In this document: one piece after another, positions 8,453 to 16,171 of the stretch
Layout of the letters: each line of letters opens with the position of its first letter
How positions within the stretch are numbered: position 1 is the stretch's first letter
Origin: Clostridiaceae bacterium
GTDB taxonomy: Bacteria; Bacillota; Clostridia; Lachnospirales; Lachnospiraceae
Direction of reading: 5' to 3'
Length of the DNA stretch: 64,000 nt
NCBI GenBank assembly: GCA_910575795.1
Contig: CAJTGE010000010.1
Span: 62,001-126,000, forward strand
Translations under genes and position numbers: made by a program
The notes under the pieces: model-generated
What the model was told of the DNA's origin: nothing
Database searches by the model: none
What the model saw: only the letters and a program-made list of their open reading frames with translations

Positions 8453-9919
8453 ATGGAATTGCCGTCTGCATTTAAGGAACGCATGGAGCGGATGCTGGGA
8501 AATGAGTACGGGGCGTTTTTACAGAGCTATGAGAAAGAGCGGAGCCGGGGACTGCGCTTAAACCGTTTAAAGACGGATCGCGGGACATTTTTGGAGAAAG
8601 CTCCCTTTTCACTCCAGAGGATTCCATGGACAGAGGAGGGGTATTACTATGGCGCAGACGATCGGCCGGGACTCCATCCGTACCATGGGGCCGGCGTCTA
8701 TTATATCCAGGAGCCGAGCGCGATGGCGGCGGTGAGCCTTCTGGATCCCCGGCCGGGAGAACGCATCCTGGATCTGTGCGCCGCGCCGGGCGGGAAAACG
8801 ACGCAGATCGCTTCTCTGATGGCCGGGGAGGGACTTCTGCTCAGCAACGAAATCCATCCGGCCCGTGCGAAAATTCTGTCCCGCAATGTGGAGCGCATGG
8901 GGATTTCCAATGCGATTGTCACAAACGAGGAGGCGGAACGGCTGGCAGATGCGTTCCCCGCCTTTTTTGACCGGATCCTGGTGGACGCCCCCTGCTCAGG
9001 GGAGGGAATGTTCCGAAAGGAGGAAGAGGCCGTAAAAGAATGGAGCCCGCAAAATGTACAGCGCTGCGCCGCCCGCCAGAGAACCCTTTTACGTTTCGCC
9101 GCCTCGATGTTAAAGCCGGGAGGGCGGATCGTATATTCAACCTGTACATTCGCGCCTGAGGAAAATGAGGGAACGATCCTGGATTTTTTATCCGCGAACC
9201 CGGATTTCTCAGTCATGAGGGCGCCGGAGCGGGAGGGCTTTTCGCGCGGCGCGCCGGAGTGGGGAGGCAGCCTGCCGCACGGTCCGGCAGAAAAGGACGC
9301 TTCTTTATCCCTGAGAGAAACCATCCGCATCTGGCCGCACAGGGCCAATGGAGAGGGCCACTACATCGCCGCGCTCCAGAAAGGCGGCCGGCCGGAAGAA
9401 ACAGGCGGGACGCCGGGGAGGAAGCCTGCGCCGTCTCCTTTTAAGGATAAAGAGCTTCTGAAGTATTTTCACATATTCTGCAGGGAGGCGCTGGCAGAAA
9501 AGACAGCCTGGCCCGCCTCGGATCGGAATCCTGGCGGGCGGGAATACAGCGGGCGGCTGGCGGCGTGGGGGGATCAGCTTTATCTGCTGCCGACCCAGTC
9601 CTTATCGTTAAGCGGCCTGCGCGTCCTCCGGCCCGGCTTATGCCTCGGGAGCTTTAAGAAAAAACGCTTCGAGCCGTCCCACGCCTTAGCCCTGGCGCTT
9701 AAGGAAGAGGAGGCGCGCTTTTGCTGCCGCCTGCCTGCCGGCTCCGCGTTGCTGTCCGCCTACCTGCGCGGAGAATCCCTGTCCGCCGGCGACGCGCATC
9801 TTCCGGACGGCCAAAAGGGCTGGGTTCTGATGAGCGTAGACGGATATTCCACAGGCTGGGCCCGGCTGTCTGGCGGTATCCTGAAAAATCACTATCCCAA
9901 AGGACTCAGAATTACGTAA
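8453..9919 (+). CDS. RsmB/NOP (Sun)-family rRNA cytosine-C5 methyltransferase, RsmF-like
   Basis: Transfers a methyl group from SAM to C5 of a cytosine in rRNA. The 488-residue protein shows an N-terminal RNA-binding segment, a SAM motif (DLCAAPGGKTTQIASLM, about residue 105), motif IV DAPCSGEGMFRKE with the releasing cysteine, and motif VI YSTCTFAPEENE with the nucleophilic cysteine. The last 150 residues form an RsmF-type C-terminal/PUA-like region (GLCLGSFKKKRFEPSHALALAL). The target base cannot be read from sequence. The start has AAGGAG 9 bases upstream. Confidence 0.9.
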   Translation: MELPSAFKERMERMLGNEYGAFLQSYEKERSRGLRLNRLKTDRGTFLEKAPFSLQRIPWTEEGYYYGADDRPGLHPYHGAGVYYIQEPSAMAAVSLLDPRPGERILDLCAAPGGKTTQIASLMAGEGLLLSNEIHPARAKILSRNVERMGISNAIVTNEEAERLADAFPAFFDRILVDAPCSGEGMFRKEEEAVKEWSPQNVQRCAARQRTLLRFAASMLKPGGRIVYSTCTFAPEENEGTILDFLSANPDFSVMRAPEREGFSRGAPEWGGSLPHGPAEKDASLSLRETIRIWPHRANGEGHYIAALQKGGRPEETGGTPGRKPAPSPFKDKELLKYFHIFCREALAEKTAWPASDRNPGGREYSGRLAAWGDQLYLLPTQSLSLSGLRVLRPGLCLGSFKKKRFEPSHALALALKEEEARFCCRLPAGSALLSAYLRGESLSAGDAHLPDGQKGWVLMSVDGYSTGWARLSGGILKNHYPKGLRIT

Positions 9920-9940
9920 AGAAATAGTAAATATACCCGA

Positions 9941-9969
9941 TTGATTGTTTTTCTGCCGTGTGCTAGAAT
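9941..9969 (+). promoter_or_regulatory. Sigma-A promoter of the SseB-like gene
   Basis: TTGATT (9941-9946), 17 bases, TAGAAT (9964-9969). Confidence 0.6.
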
Positions 9970-10018
9970 AAACAGGATACGGAATCTGAGGAACGAAGCG
10001 TGAAAGATGGAGGAAGAA

Positions 10019-10801
10019 ATGAAGGAATTACGTGAATTGATAGAGTCCTGCGCCGGACAGGGGGACGCAGCGCCGATGCAGCGGATTTTAGAGCTGCTGC
10101 AGACCGGGGAAGGGCTGTTTGCCATTTCCGTGCGGGCGACGATGCATTTTTATCTGGAAGCGGAGAACGGGAGGCCGGCAACGTGCCTGTTTACAGAGCG
10201 GGCGCTGGCAGATGCGTTTGTAAAGGAGCTCAAATGGTCCGGCTTGGAGGCAAAGAGCCTGGAGATCCGTCCGGAGCAGCGGGCCGCTTTTTTCAGCGAT
10301 CTGTACCGTGGCGGGTTTGAGGCCATTGTCCTTGACAAAGGAAGCGGCGAGCTGGCGATGTCCTTATTCAATATCATCGAAAAGCCGGAGGGAGAGCCGG
10401 ATCAGGTGATGAATCCGTCCCTGATGCGCGCGGGCACACAGTTTTATCAGGAGCTGGCCAGAAAGCGCGCCATTCCCGAGATGCAGGATCTGATGTGCAG
10501 GGAGCTTTTAAAGGCCAGGCTCCTGGCTCCGGTGGAGAACATAAAGGATTTGCAGTACGCCTCCCTGACAGACAACAAGGGCAAACGTTTTTTTCCGGTA
10601 TTTACGGACTGGATGGAATTCGGCAAATTTGATAAAAAGCACAGATACCACGGCGTGACGGTCAAATTCCGCGATCTGAAAAAGCTGATCCGCAAAGCGG
10701 ACGGCGTAGTGGTGAATCCGTTTGGCTTTGGGTTAAAGCTGGATATGGAGAAGGCGGAGAACATTGAGAGGCAGTTTGGGGGACTGCGGGTTGTGAAATA
10801 A
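10019..10801 (+). CDS. SseB-family protein
   Basis: About 260 residues containing an SseB N-terminal-like fold near the C-terminal half: ARLLAPVENI, RFFPVFTDWMEFGKF, then GVTVKFRDLKKLIRKADGVVVNPFG, the usual SseB core and hydrophobic end. The first half (TMHFYLEAENGRPATCLFTER...SLEIRPEQRAAFFSDLYRGG) repeats a similar fold, so it may be a two-domain form. Function in Clostridia is unknown. ATG 10019 is preferred over 10007 because GGAGG sits 5 bases before it. The DUF3990 gene begins 38 bases downstream, probably on the same transcript. Confidence 0.7.
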   Translation: MKELRELIESCAGQGDAAPMQRILELLQTGEGLFAISVRATMHFYLEAENGRPATCLFTERALADAFVKELKWSGLEAKSLEIRPEQRAAFFSDLYRGGFEAIVLDKGSGELAMSLFNIIEKPEGEPDQVMNPSLMRAGTQFYQELARKRAIPEMQDLMCRELLKARLLAPVENIKDLQYASLTDNKGKRFFPVFTDWMEFGKFDKKHRYHGVTVKFRDLKKLIRKADGVVVNPFGFGLKLDMEKAENIERQFGGLRVVK

Positions 10802-10839
10802 AAGAAGGATTAAAAATCAGGGCAGGAGGGCTTTTTGGT

Positions 10840-11304
10840 ATGATTTTGTATCACGGGAGTAAGGCGATTATTGAATCGCCGGAAATAAGGATTCAGAAGT
10901 ACAATAAGGATTTTTATTTTGGATTTTATTGTACGCTGCTCCCGGAACAGGCTGTCCGCTGGGCGGCGCGGTTCGATGGCGTGGGGTATCTGAATGTGTA
11001 TTGTTACACGCCTGACGATCGTCTGAGGGTGAAACGGTTTGCGGACATGTCAGAGGAATGGCTGGATTTTATCGCATCGTGCCGTTTGGGGTATCCGCAT
11101 GATTATGATATTGTGGAAGGGCCGATGGCAAATGACACGATTTTCAATTATGTCCAGAATTTTGTGGATGGCAAAATCAGCCGGGAAGCTTTTTGGGAGC
11201 TGGCAAAGTTCAAATATCCCACCCATCAGATCAGCTTCCATACGGCCCGCGCCTTAACAACCCTGTCTTTTGTGAAAGGAAGCGAGATCCGGGATGAAAA
11301 ATAA
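10840..11304 (+). CDS. DUF3990 protein, putative ADP-ribosyltransferase-fold toxin
   Basis: A 154-residue protein with the DUF3990 signature: LYHGSKAIIESPEI at the start, DFYFGFYCTLLPEQAVRWAARFDG (family DFGxGFYxT...QAxxWA), then YDIVEGPMANDTIFNYV, a G-rich turn DGKISREAFW and HQISFHTARALTTLSFV. From memory DUF3990 belongs to the ADP-ribosyltransferase superfamily; the H of YHGS and the Y of GFY would be NAD-binding positions. The second G of DFGxG is replaced here (DFYFG). It overlaps the next gene by 11 bases, which suggests coupled synthesis. No target or activity can be inferred. Confidence 0.75.
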   Translation: MILYHGSKAIIESPEIRIQKYNKDFYFGFYCTLLPEQAVRWAARFDGVGYLNVYCYTPDDRLRVKRFADMSEEWLDFIASCRLGYPHDYDIVEGPMANDTIFNYVQNFVDGKISREAFWELAKFKYPTHQISFHTARALTTLSFVKGSEIRDEK

Positions 11305-11737
11305 CAGCGCATTGTTTTACACCTGCAGCTTAATCGAATTTATCGGGCGGGAGCGGAAATTAAAACGCTCCGAGCTGGTCAGCTTTTTGGGCAGTAAAGT
11401 GATTGAACGCATCTATCGCTATGCGGATGTGTTTCACTGTGAGCCGATTGAAAAGACAGCGGATGATTTTATCACGAATTTGAACATTCCCCAGGGCGCT
11501 TTTGATAATGTAGCGGCTTGCCGTTACGACGCGCCGGATTATTGGACGATTGGCGAAGTCTATGAGAGGCTGATAGAAGATATGTCCGGCGATGATGCAG
11601 AGCATATTCCGGAACGGCTGATAGAAATCTACACTTCGTGGATTGACGATGTAATCTCCAATTACAACACGGACTTTTATTACCAGCCGCGGGACTATAT
11701 CTGTGAGTGCTACCGGAAAAGGGAAATCTGCGCCTGA
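11294..11737 (+). CDS. DUF3791-like partner of the DUF3990 protein
   Basis: 147 residues. The N-terminal 65 residues (ALFYTCSLIEFIGRERKLKR, then ERIYRYADVFHCEPIEKTADDF) follow the pattern of small DUF3791 proteins that commonly sit beside DUF3990 genes. The C-terminal 80 residues are an extension with an acidic face (ERLIEDMSGDDAEHIPERLIEIY) and a Trp/Tyr-rich end. Its start lies inside the end of the DUF3990 gene. By position it could be an antitoxin or cofactor; this is inference. Confidence 0.6.
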   Translation: MKNNSALFYTCSLIEFIGRERKLKRSELVSFLGSKVIERIYRYADVFHCEPIEKTADDFITNLNIPQGAFDNVAACRYDAPDYWTIGEVYERLIEDMSGDDAEHIPERLIEIYTSWIDDVISNYNTDFYYQPRDYICECYRKREICA

Positions 11738-11870
11738 TATTTGTGTCAGGGCAGGGCGGAGGAAGGGGACGATGCGGTGGCATCGCTGACTGACTTAAGC
11801 GCAGCGCCGGCGCAAAGAGCAGGCGCTTCATTCACAGTTATTGATGCAATGATGTACTGGCATCCCACGG

Positions 11871-11899
11871 TTGACAAGTCGGCGGCGGGATGCTACTAT
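11871..11899 (+). promoter_or_regulatory. Promoter of the dapAB operon
   Basis: TTGACA (11871-11876), 17 bases, TACTAT (11894-11899) with a TG two bases upstream (extended -10). It directly precedes the L-box. Confidence 0.75.
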
Positions 11900-11910
11900 A
11901 TTAGAAAATA

Positions 11911-12075
11911 AAAGTAGAGGTTGCGTTGATCATCAGTAAACGGCCGGATGTGGCAGGACAGTGGATGGCCGTGGAAAGGGAAGACGCCGAAGGACTGTGC
12001 TTCTGCGGGCTCAGATCCTGGGCATATGGTTAAGAGCCATATGACTGTCATCGATACGATGGGGAGCTACGAAGA
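11911..12075 (+). promoter_or_regulatory. Lysine riboswitch (L box)
   Basis: The leader carries the L-box landmarks in order: GTAGAGGTTGCG (11914 on), ATCAGTAAA (11932 on), GGAAAGGGAAGACGCCGAAGG (about 11972), CTGGGCATATGGTTAAGAGCC, GACTGTCATCGATACGATGG and GGAGCTAC (closing stem). The known aptamer folds as a five-way junction that binds lysine and turns off lysine synthesis. It sits between the promoter and dapA, so lysine should favour the terminator at 12093. Confidence 0.88.
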
Positions 12076-12092
12076 GGTTATATATTTCATGA

Positions 12093-12119
12093 GCTGGCCG
12101 TCGCGCCGGCTTTTATTTT
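12093..12119 (+). terminator. Riboswitch-controlled terminator
   Basis: GCTGGC and GCCGGC form a stem with a CGTCGC loop, followed by TTTTATTTT, 20 bases after the L-box. The stretch 12120-12261 contains further GC-rich self-complementary sequence but no gene. Confidence 0.7.
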
Positions 12120-12261
12120 CGCGAGCACAGGCCCGCATAAGGAGGTTTGCTCCCGGGGCGGCATGCGGGCCGCGCGGCGGGCAGGGATGCATGCGCATAA
12201 AGGGTTTGGCCGTTGCCGCAGCATGCGTCCCGGCGGTTATTAAAAGAAGGAGGAATATGGG

Positions 12262-13146
12262 ATGTCGATTTTTGAAGGAGCGGGAGTGGCGCTGATTACG
12301 CCGTTTAAAGAGGGCGGGGAGATCAATTATAAAAAGCTGGAGGAGCTCGTGGAAGAGCAGATCGCCGGCGGGACGGACAGCATTATTGTGTGCGGAACCA
12401 CAGGCGAGTCTGCTACGCTGACGCATGATGAGCATATCCGGGAGATACAGTTTGTGTGCAAGGTGGTAAACGGCCGCATTCCGGTCGTGGCCGGGACGGG
12501 CTCCAACTGTACCTCAACGGCGGTTTATTTGTCCCAGTGCGCGCAGGAGGCGGGGGCTGACGGCCTGCTTCTTGTTTCCCCGTACTACAACAAATCCACG
12601 CAAAAAGGGCTGAAAGCGCATTTTACAGAGATTGCCAAATCAGTAAAGCTTCCGATCCTGCTCTACAATGTCCCGAGCCGGACAGGGGTAAATATTGAGC
12701 CGGAAACGATCGTGGATCTTTGCAAGAGCGTGGATAACATCGTGGGCGTGAAGGAGGCCAGCGGCAATTTTTCCGCCATCGCGAAGATTGCCAGCCTGTC
12801 CAGGGGCTGGGTGGATATCTATTCCGGCAATGACGATCAGACGGTTCCGATCCTCTCGCTGGGCGGCAAGGGCGTGATTTCCGTGCTGTCAAACATTGCC
12901 CCGCGCCAGGTTCACGACATGTGCGCCGCGTATTTTGCCGGGAAAACGGAGGAGAGCTTAAGGCTGCAGCTTAAAGCCGTGCCGCTGATCGAAGCGCTGT
13001 TTTGCGAGGTCAACCCCATACCGGTAAAGGAAGCGCTGAATATGATGGGAAAAGAGGCCGGGCCGTACCGCAAGCCGCTGGTTGCGATGGATCCGGCGAA
13101 CAAAGAGCGCCTGAGACGCGAGATGGAGGCATACGGGCTGCTTTAG
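12262..13146 (+). CDS. dapA: 4-hydroxy-tetrahydrodipicolinate synthase
   Basis: Condenses pyruvate with aspartate semialdehyde, the first step of the lysine/diaminopimelate branch. The 294-residue TIM barrel has CGTTGESATL (Thr 46-47 with Tyr 108 in SPYYN forming the proton relay), LYNVPSRTG (Tyr135, Arg140) and GVKEASG with the Schiff-base Lys164. Length and motifs are standard. AAGGAGG lies about 9 bases before the ATG. It is preceded by a lysine riboswitch and followed after 48 bases by dapB; the product also feeds dipicolinate for spores. Confidence 0.97.
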   Translation: MSIFEGAGVALITPFKEGGEINYKKLEELVEEQIAGGTDSIIVCGTTGESATLTHDEHIREIQFVCKVVNGRIPVVAGTGSNCTSTAVYLSQCAQEAGADGLLLVSPYYNKSTQKGLKAHFTEIAKSVKLPILLYNVPSRTGVNIEPETIVDLCKSVDNIVGVKEASGNFSAIAKIASLSRGWVDIYSGNDDQTVPILSLGGKGVISVLSNIAPRQVHDMCAAYFAGKTEESLRLQLKAVPLIEALFCEVNPIPVKEALNMMGKEAGPYRKPLVAMDPANKERLRREMEAYGLL

Positions 13147-13194
13147 ACGGCGCGTAACAGCGGAAATTGTGAATGAACATAGGAGGTTTGGAGG

Positions 13195-13950
13195 ATGATA
13201 CGGGCAATTATGCATGGCTGCAACGGGGCCATGGGACAGACGATCACGCAGATTGCGCAGGCGGACGGGGAGCTTGCTATTGTGGCAGGCATTGATCCGA
13301 CAGGCCAGGGACAGAATCCGTATCCCGTTTTTCCGTCGCTTGAGGCTTGTAGCGTGGAAGCAGATGTGGTCATTGATTTTTCCATCGCGGGCGCGGCGGA
13401 CGCCATGCTTGACTGGTGCGGCGCGCACGGCATGCCGGCCGTAGTCTGCACAACCGGATTTTCAGAAGAACAGCTTGAGAAGCTTATGGCAGTTTCAGAG
13501 AAAACAGCGATTCTGCGCTCTGCCAATATGTCCCTGGGAGTGAACGTTCTTTTAAAGCTCTTAAAAGAGGCGGCGCGCGTGCTGGCCGCCGCGGATTTTG
13601 ACATTGAGATCATAGAAAAGCATCACAACCAGAAGGTGGATGCGCCGAGCGGGACTGCGCTGGCCCTGGCGGACGCCGTGAACGAGGCGATGGGAAACAT
13701 GTACCGCTATGAATATGACCGGACAGGCAGGCGCGAGAAGAGGGACAAAAAGGAAATCGGCATCCAGGCGGTTCGCGGCGGCTCGATCGTGGGAGAGCAC
13801 GACGTGATCTTCGCCGGGCGCGACGAGGTGGTGACATTTTCCCATACAGCATATTCCAAGGCAATTTTTGCCAAGGGCGCGGTGCAGGCGGCGAAGTTCC
13901 TGGCCGGCAAAGGCCCCGGGCTCTACACCATGGCGGACGTGATCGGATAA
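13195..13950 (+). CDS. dapB: 4-hydroxy-tetrahydrodipicolinate reductase
   Basis: Reduces the DapA product with NAD(P)H. The 251-residue protein has the nucleotide loop GCNGAMGQTI at residues 8-17, VVCTTGFSEEQL, and the substrate motif IIEKHHNQKVDAPSGTAL with the catalytic His pair and Lys. Usual length is about 250-270. AGGAGG is 8 bases upstream. It follows dapA in the lysine-regulated operon. Confidence 0.96.
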   Translation: MIRAIMHGCNGAMGQTITQIAQADGELAIVAGIDPTGQGQNPYPVFPSLEACSVEADVVIDFSIAGAADAMLDWCGAHGMPAVVCTTGFSEEQLEKLMAVSEKTAILRSANMSLGVNVLLKLLKEAARVLAAADFDIEIIEKHHNQKVDAPSGTALALADAVNEAMGNMYRYEYDRTGRREKRDKKEIGIQAVRGGSIVGEHDVIFAGRDEVVTFSHTAYSKAIFAKGAVQAAKFLAGKGPGLYTMADVIG

Positions 13951-14127
13951 CAGGCGGCGTCCGGCGCGGGGCCGCATTCCAGACGGAGTGCTGCATGAAC
14001 CGTGAAATAAAAGCAGCGGAAAAAATTAAGGAACTGTCCCGAAATAATGATGGTAAAAAACTGGAAGAAAATTCCATGAATAGCTCCTTTTTTCCTGTCC
14101 ATACTATAAGGGAAAGGAGATGTCATT

Positions 14128-14457
14128 ATGAAAAAATCGAGGCAGTATATCGCAGGTCTTTTGCTGCTCTTTATCATGGCGCTCGCATCGGGCTGCGGCG
14201 ACGGCAGGGATTCCGCCAAGTCAACAGAAGGAACCAAGCAGTCCCAGTCCGCGGCCAGCGCGCAGAGCACGGAGAACGGTATGGAGAATGGCCCGACGAA
14301 CGCAGGAAGTTCCATGGCGGATGATATGGATATGGGCAATGAGGAGAGCACCGGCGTGCTGGACGGCCTTGCGGACGACGTGAGGGAAGGTATGGATGAC
14401 ATAAGAGACGCGGCCGAGGGCAGCATCGGCGCGTCAGGAGAGATTAGCCCCAGATAA
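14128..14457 (+). CDS. Small hypothetical lipoprotein
   Basis: 109 residues. A type II signal peptide (MKKSRQYIAG, then hydrophobic LLLLFIMALASGC) has the lipobox LASGC with Cys23 as the lipid site. The mature part is low-complexity and acidic (Ser/Thr/Gln/Asn-rich, with DDMDMGNEES and DDVREGMDDIRDAAEG), probably disordered with a short amphipathic helix. No domain recognised. AAAGGAG precedes the ATG by 8 bases; a terminator follows. Confidence 0.75.
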   Translation: MKKSRQYIAGLLLLFIMALASGCGDGRDSAKSTEGTKQSQSAASAQSTENGMENGPTNAGSSMADDMDMGNEESTGVLDGLADDVREGMDDIRDAAEGSIGASGEISPR

Positions 14458-14473
14458 GGAATGGCTGCAGATT

Positions 14474-14512
14474 CCCGGGTGAACAGATGGTTGAGAGTTC
14501 ATCCGGGTTTTT
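14474..14512 (+). terminator. Terminator of the lipoprotein gene
   Basis: CCCGGGTGAAC and GTTCATCCGGG pair (one bulge) around a 13-base loop, followed by TTTTT. Confidence 0.85.
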
Positions 14513-14613
14513 GTTGTGGAGTGTGGGTTACGATTCACGGGCGTGGAAAGGCCGCTAATCAGGATCCCAAAACCAGCTTGACTTCATTGAATAAGAACGA
14601 TATCATGTAGTTG

Positions 14614-14815
14614 AAAAAAGGCGGCGAAGATACGCCGCCCTTAGAGGGACTAATGATTGCCTGTGCAATCATCATCCGGCTCATCAGATGCTGTACTGGG
14701 CTTGCTGATGGGTCTTTTTCTGTATGTCCTCTGCGCCGTTTGATATAGGGCCCACATTTTCCGGGCCGCATTCCCTTTACATTTCCCTTCATATCCGCTA
14801 TAGTTAGCATAAAGG
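14614..14815 (-). ncRNA. Candidate structured small RNA
   Basis: On the minus strand this stretch folds into successive hairpins: GGCCC/GGGCC, CATCAG/CTGATG and TGATTGC-ACAG-GCAATCA. The last two lie inside a closing pairing of GAGGAC with GTCCCTC. It ends in a canonical terminator (GGCGGCG-TATCTT-CGCCGCC then TTTTTT, 14614-14640). No minus-strand gene follows, so a free-standing transcript is likely. It does not match a riboswitch or 6S/SRP RNA that I can recall. An 83-codon frame crosses it but reads through the terminator, so I do not call it coding. Confidence 0.45.
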
Positions 14816-14852
14816 CTTTTATGGAACATGGAGAGGCAGCCGCAAAGGAGAG

Positions 14853-15143
14853 ATGCAGTTGCCGTTACAAAGAGAGATCAGACGCTATTTAAAGAGGATG
14901 CGCCGCAGAAAATACAAGAGGAGGAGGCGTCTTACCGCATGCCTGTTCTGCGCTGTTTTGGCGTACCTTTTGGCAGCAAAAGGCGCGGGGGAGAAGGCGT
15001 TTGCCGTCTGGGAAGGGCAGGCGGTGGAATATACGCTTCCTATTGCCAGATCCGGGGGAGACAGCTCGTTCCGGATTGAGCTGCGCCTTCGCGAGGGGGA
15101 AATCCGTTTTTTTCACGAGCGGACAGGAGCGGTTATACCGTAG
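14853..15143 (+). CDS. Small hypothetical membrane-anchored protein
   Basis: 96 residues: a very basic N-terminus (RRYLKRMRRRKYKRRRR), one hydrophobic helix (LTACLFCAVLAYLLAA, about 28-43), then a short extracellular beta-rich tail (AVEYTLPIARSGGDSSFRIEL). The GGAG before the ATG is too close, so a TTG two codons in (14859) may be the real start. No family recognised. The coding call rests on composition and layout only. Confidence 0.45.
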   Translation: MQLPLQREIRRYLKRMRRRKYKRRRRLTACLFCAVLAYLLAAKGAGEKAFAVWEGQAVEYTLPIARSGGDSSFRIELRLREGEIRFFHERTGAVIP

Positions 15144-15257
15144 CCTGTACCATGGTTCATTGACAGGAAACAGAGTCATATTTAGTCAGTAAATCAGCGG
15201 ATTCAGTCTGTTAAGGCGCGCTGTTTAAACGCAACATATGGCCTGCCGATCACGTAG

Positions 15258-15277
15258 CCGTGGGAAGCTTCCCACGG
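15258..15277. repeat. Perfect 20-bp palindrome upstream of purC
   Basis: CCGTGGGAAG followed by its exact reverse complement CTTCCCACGG, about 60 bases upstream of the purC -35 box; no T run. It could be a regulator site. Confidence 0.7.
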
Positions 15278-15338
15278 CGGCCTGGTTTGCTCCCGCCGCC
15301 CTCATAACGCGAAATCCCGCGAAAAAACAAATGCGCTA

Positions 15339-15367
15339 TTGATTTTGCCAGAGGAGTATATTATAAT
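15339..15367 (+). promoter_or_regulatory. Promoter of the purC-purB genes
   Basis: TTGATT (15339-15344), 17 bases, TATAAT (15362-15367), followed by a pyrimidine-rich leader of about 65 bases. Confidence 0.75.
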
Positions 15368-15437
15368 TTCTACTGGCAATTGGCATTTTTGCCTCTTTTC
15401 TACTCACACTCACACAAAAAAGGACAGGTGGTCACAT

Positions 15438-16166
15438 ATGAAGAAATTAGATTTACTCTATGAAGGCAAAGCGAAAAAGGTCTTTACGACCGAAGATCCG
15501 GATGTTCTGATCGTAGACTACAAGGATGACGCGACCGCGTTTAACGGCGTCAAGAAGGGGACGATCGTGGGCAAGGGCGCGATCAATAACCGCATGACCA
15601 ACCATATTTTTAAGCTTCTCGAGGCGGAGGGCGTGCCGACGCATCTGGTGAAGGAGTTAAGCGATCGCGAGACGGCGGTTAAGAAGGTGGAGATCGTTCC
15701 CCTTGAGGTCATTATCCGCAATTACTCGGCCGGAAGTTTTGCAAAGAAGATGGGCATGGAAGAGGGCATTGCGTTCAAGCGCCCCACGCTGGAGTTCAGC
15801 TATAAGAACGATGATTTAGGCGATCCGTTTATCAATAAATATTACGCGCTTTCTCTGGAGCTGGCGACCGAGGAGGAGATCGAGGCGATTACGAAGTATG
15901 CCTTTAAGGTCAATGAGGTGATGCGCCGCTATTTTGACAGCCTGGGGATTGACTTAATTGACTTTAAACTGGAGTTTGGCCGTTTTAAGGGTCAGATTAT
16001 CCTGGCGGACGAGGTTTCCCCGGATACATGCCGTCTGTGGGATAAGGAGACGCATGAAAAGCTGGATAAAGACCGCTTCAGGCGCGACATGGGCAATGTG
16101 GAGGACGCCTACCAGGAGGTATTCAGACGCCTTGGCATTGCGGACCGCGAAGAAGAAGCGAGGTAA
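15438..16166 (+). CDS. purC: Phosphoribosylaminoimidazole-succinocarboxamide synthase
   Basis: Joins CAIR and aspartate with ATP in purine synthesis. 242 residues. It starts MKKLDLLYEGKAKKVF (ATP-loop motif YEGKAKKV) and has FNGVKKGTI, IPLEVIIRNYSAGSFAKK-type segment (VPLEVIIRNYSAGS, catalytic signature) and LIDFKLEFGR with DEVSPDTCRLWD near the end. ATG 15438 was chosen over an upstream in-frame start because AGGTGG lies 8 bases before it. purB begins 5 bases after the stop. Confidence 0.97.
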   Translation: MKKLDLLYEGKAKKVFTTEDPDVLIVDYKDDATAFNGVKKGTIVGKGAINNRMTNHIFKLLEAEGVPTHLVKELSDRETAVKKVEIVPLEVIIRNYSAGSFAKKMGMEEGIAFKRPTLEFSYKNDDLGDPFINKYYALSLELATEEEIEAITKYAFKVNEVMRRYFDSLGIDLIDFKLEFGRFKGQIILADEVSPDTCRLWDKETHEKLDKDRFRRDMGNVEDAYQEVFRRLGIADREEEAR

Positions 16167-16171
16167 AGGCC

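Noticed and set aside
14559..14810. 83-codon minus-strand frame
   Set aside because: It reads through a strong terminator and over a series of hairpins; a structured RNA explains the sequence better.
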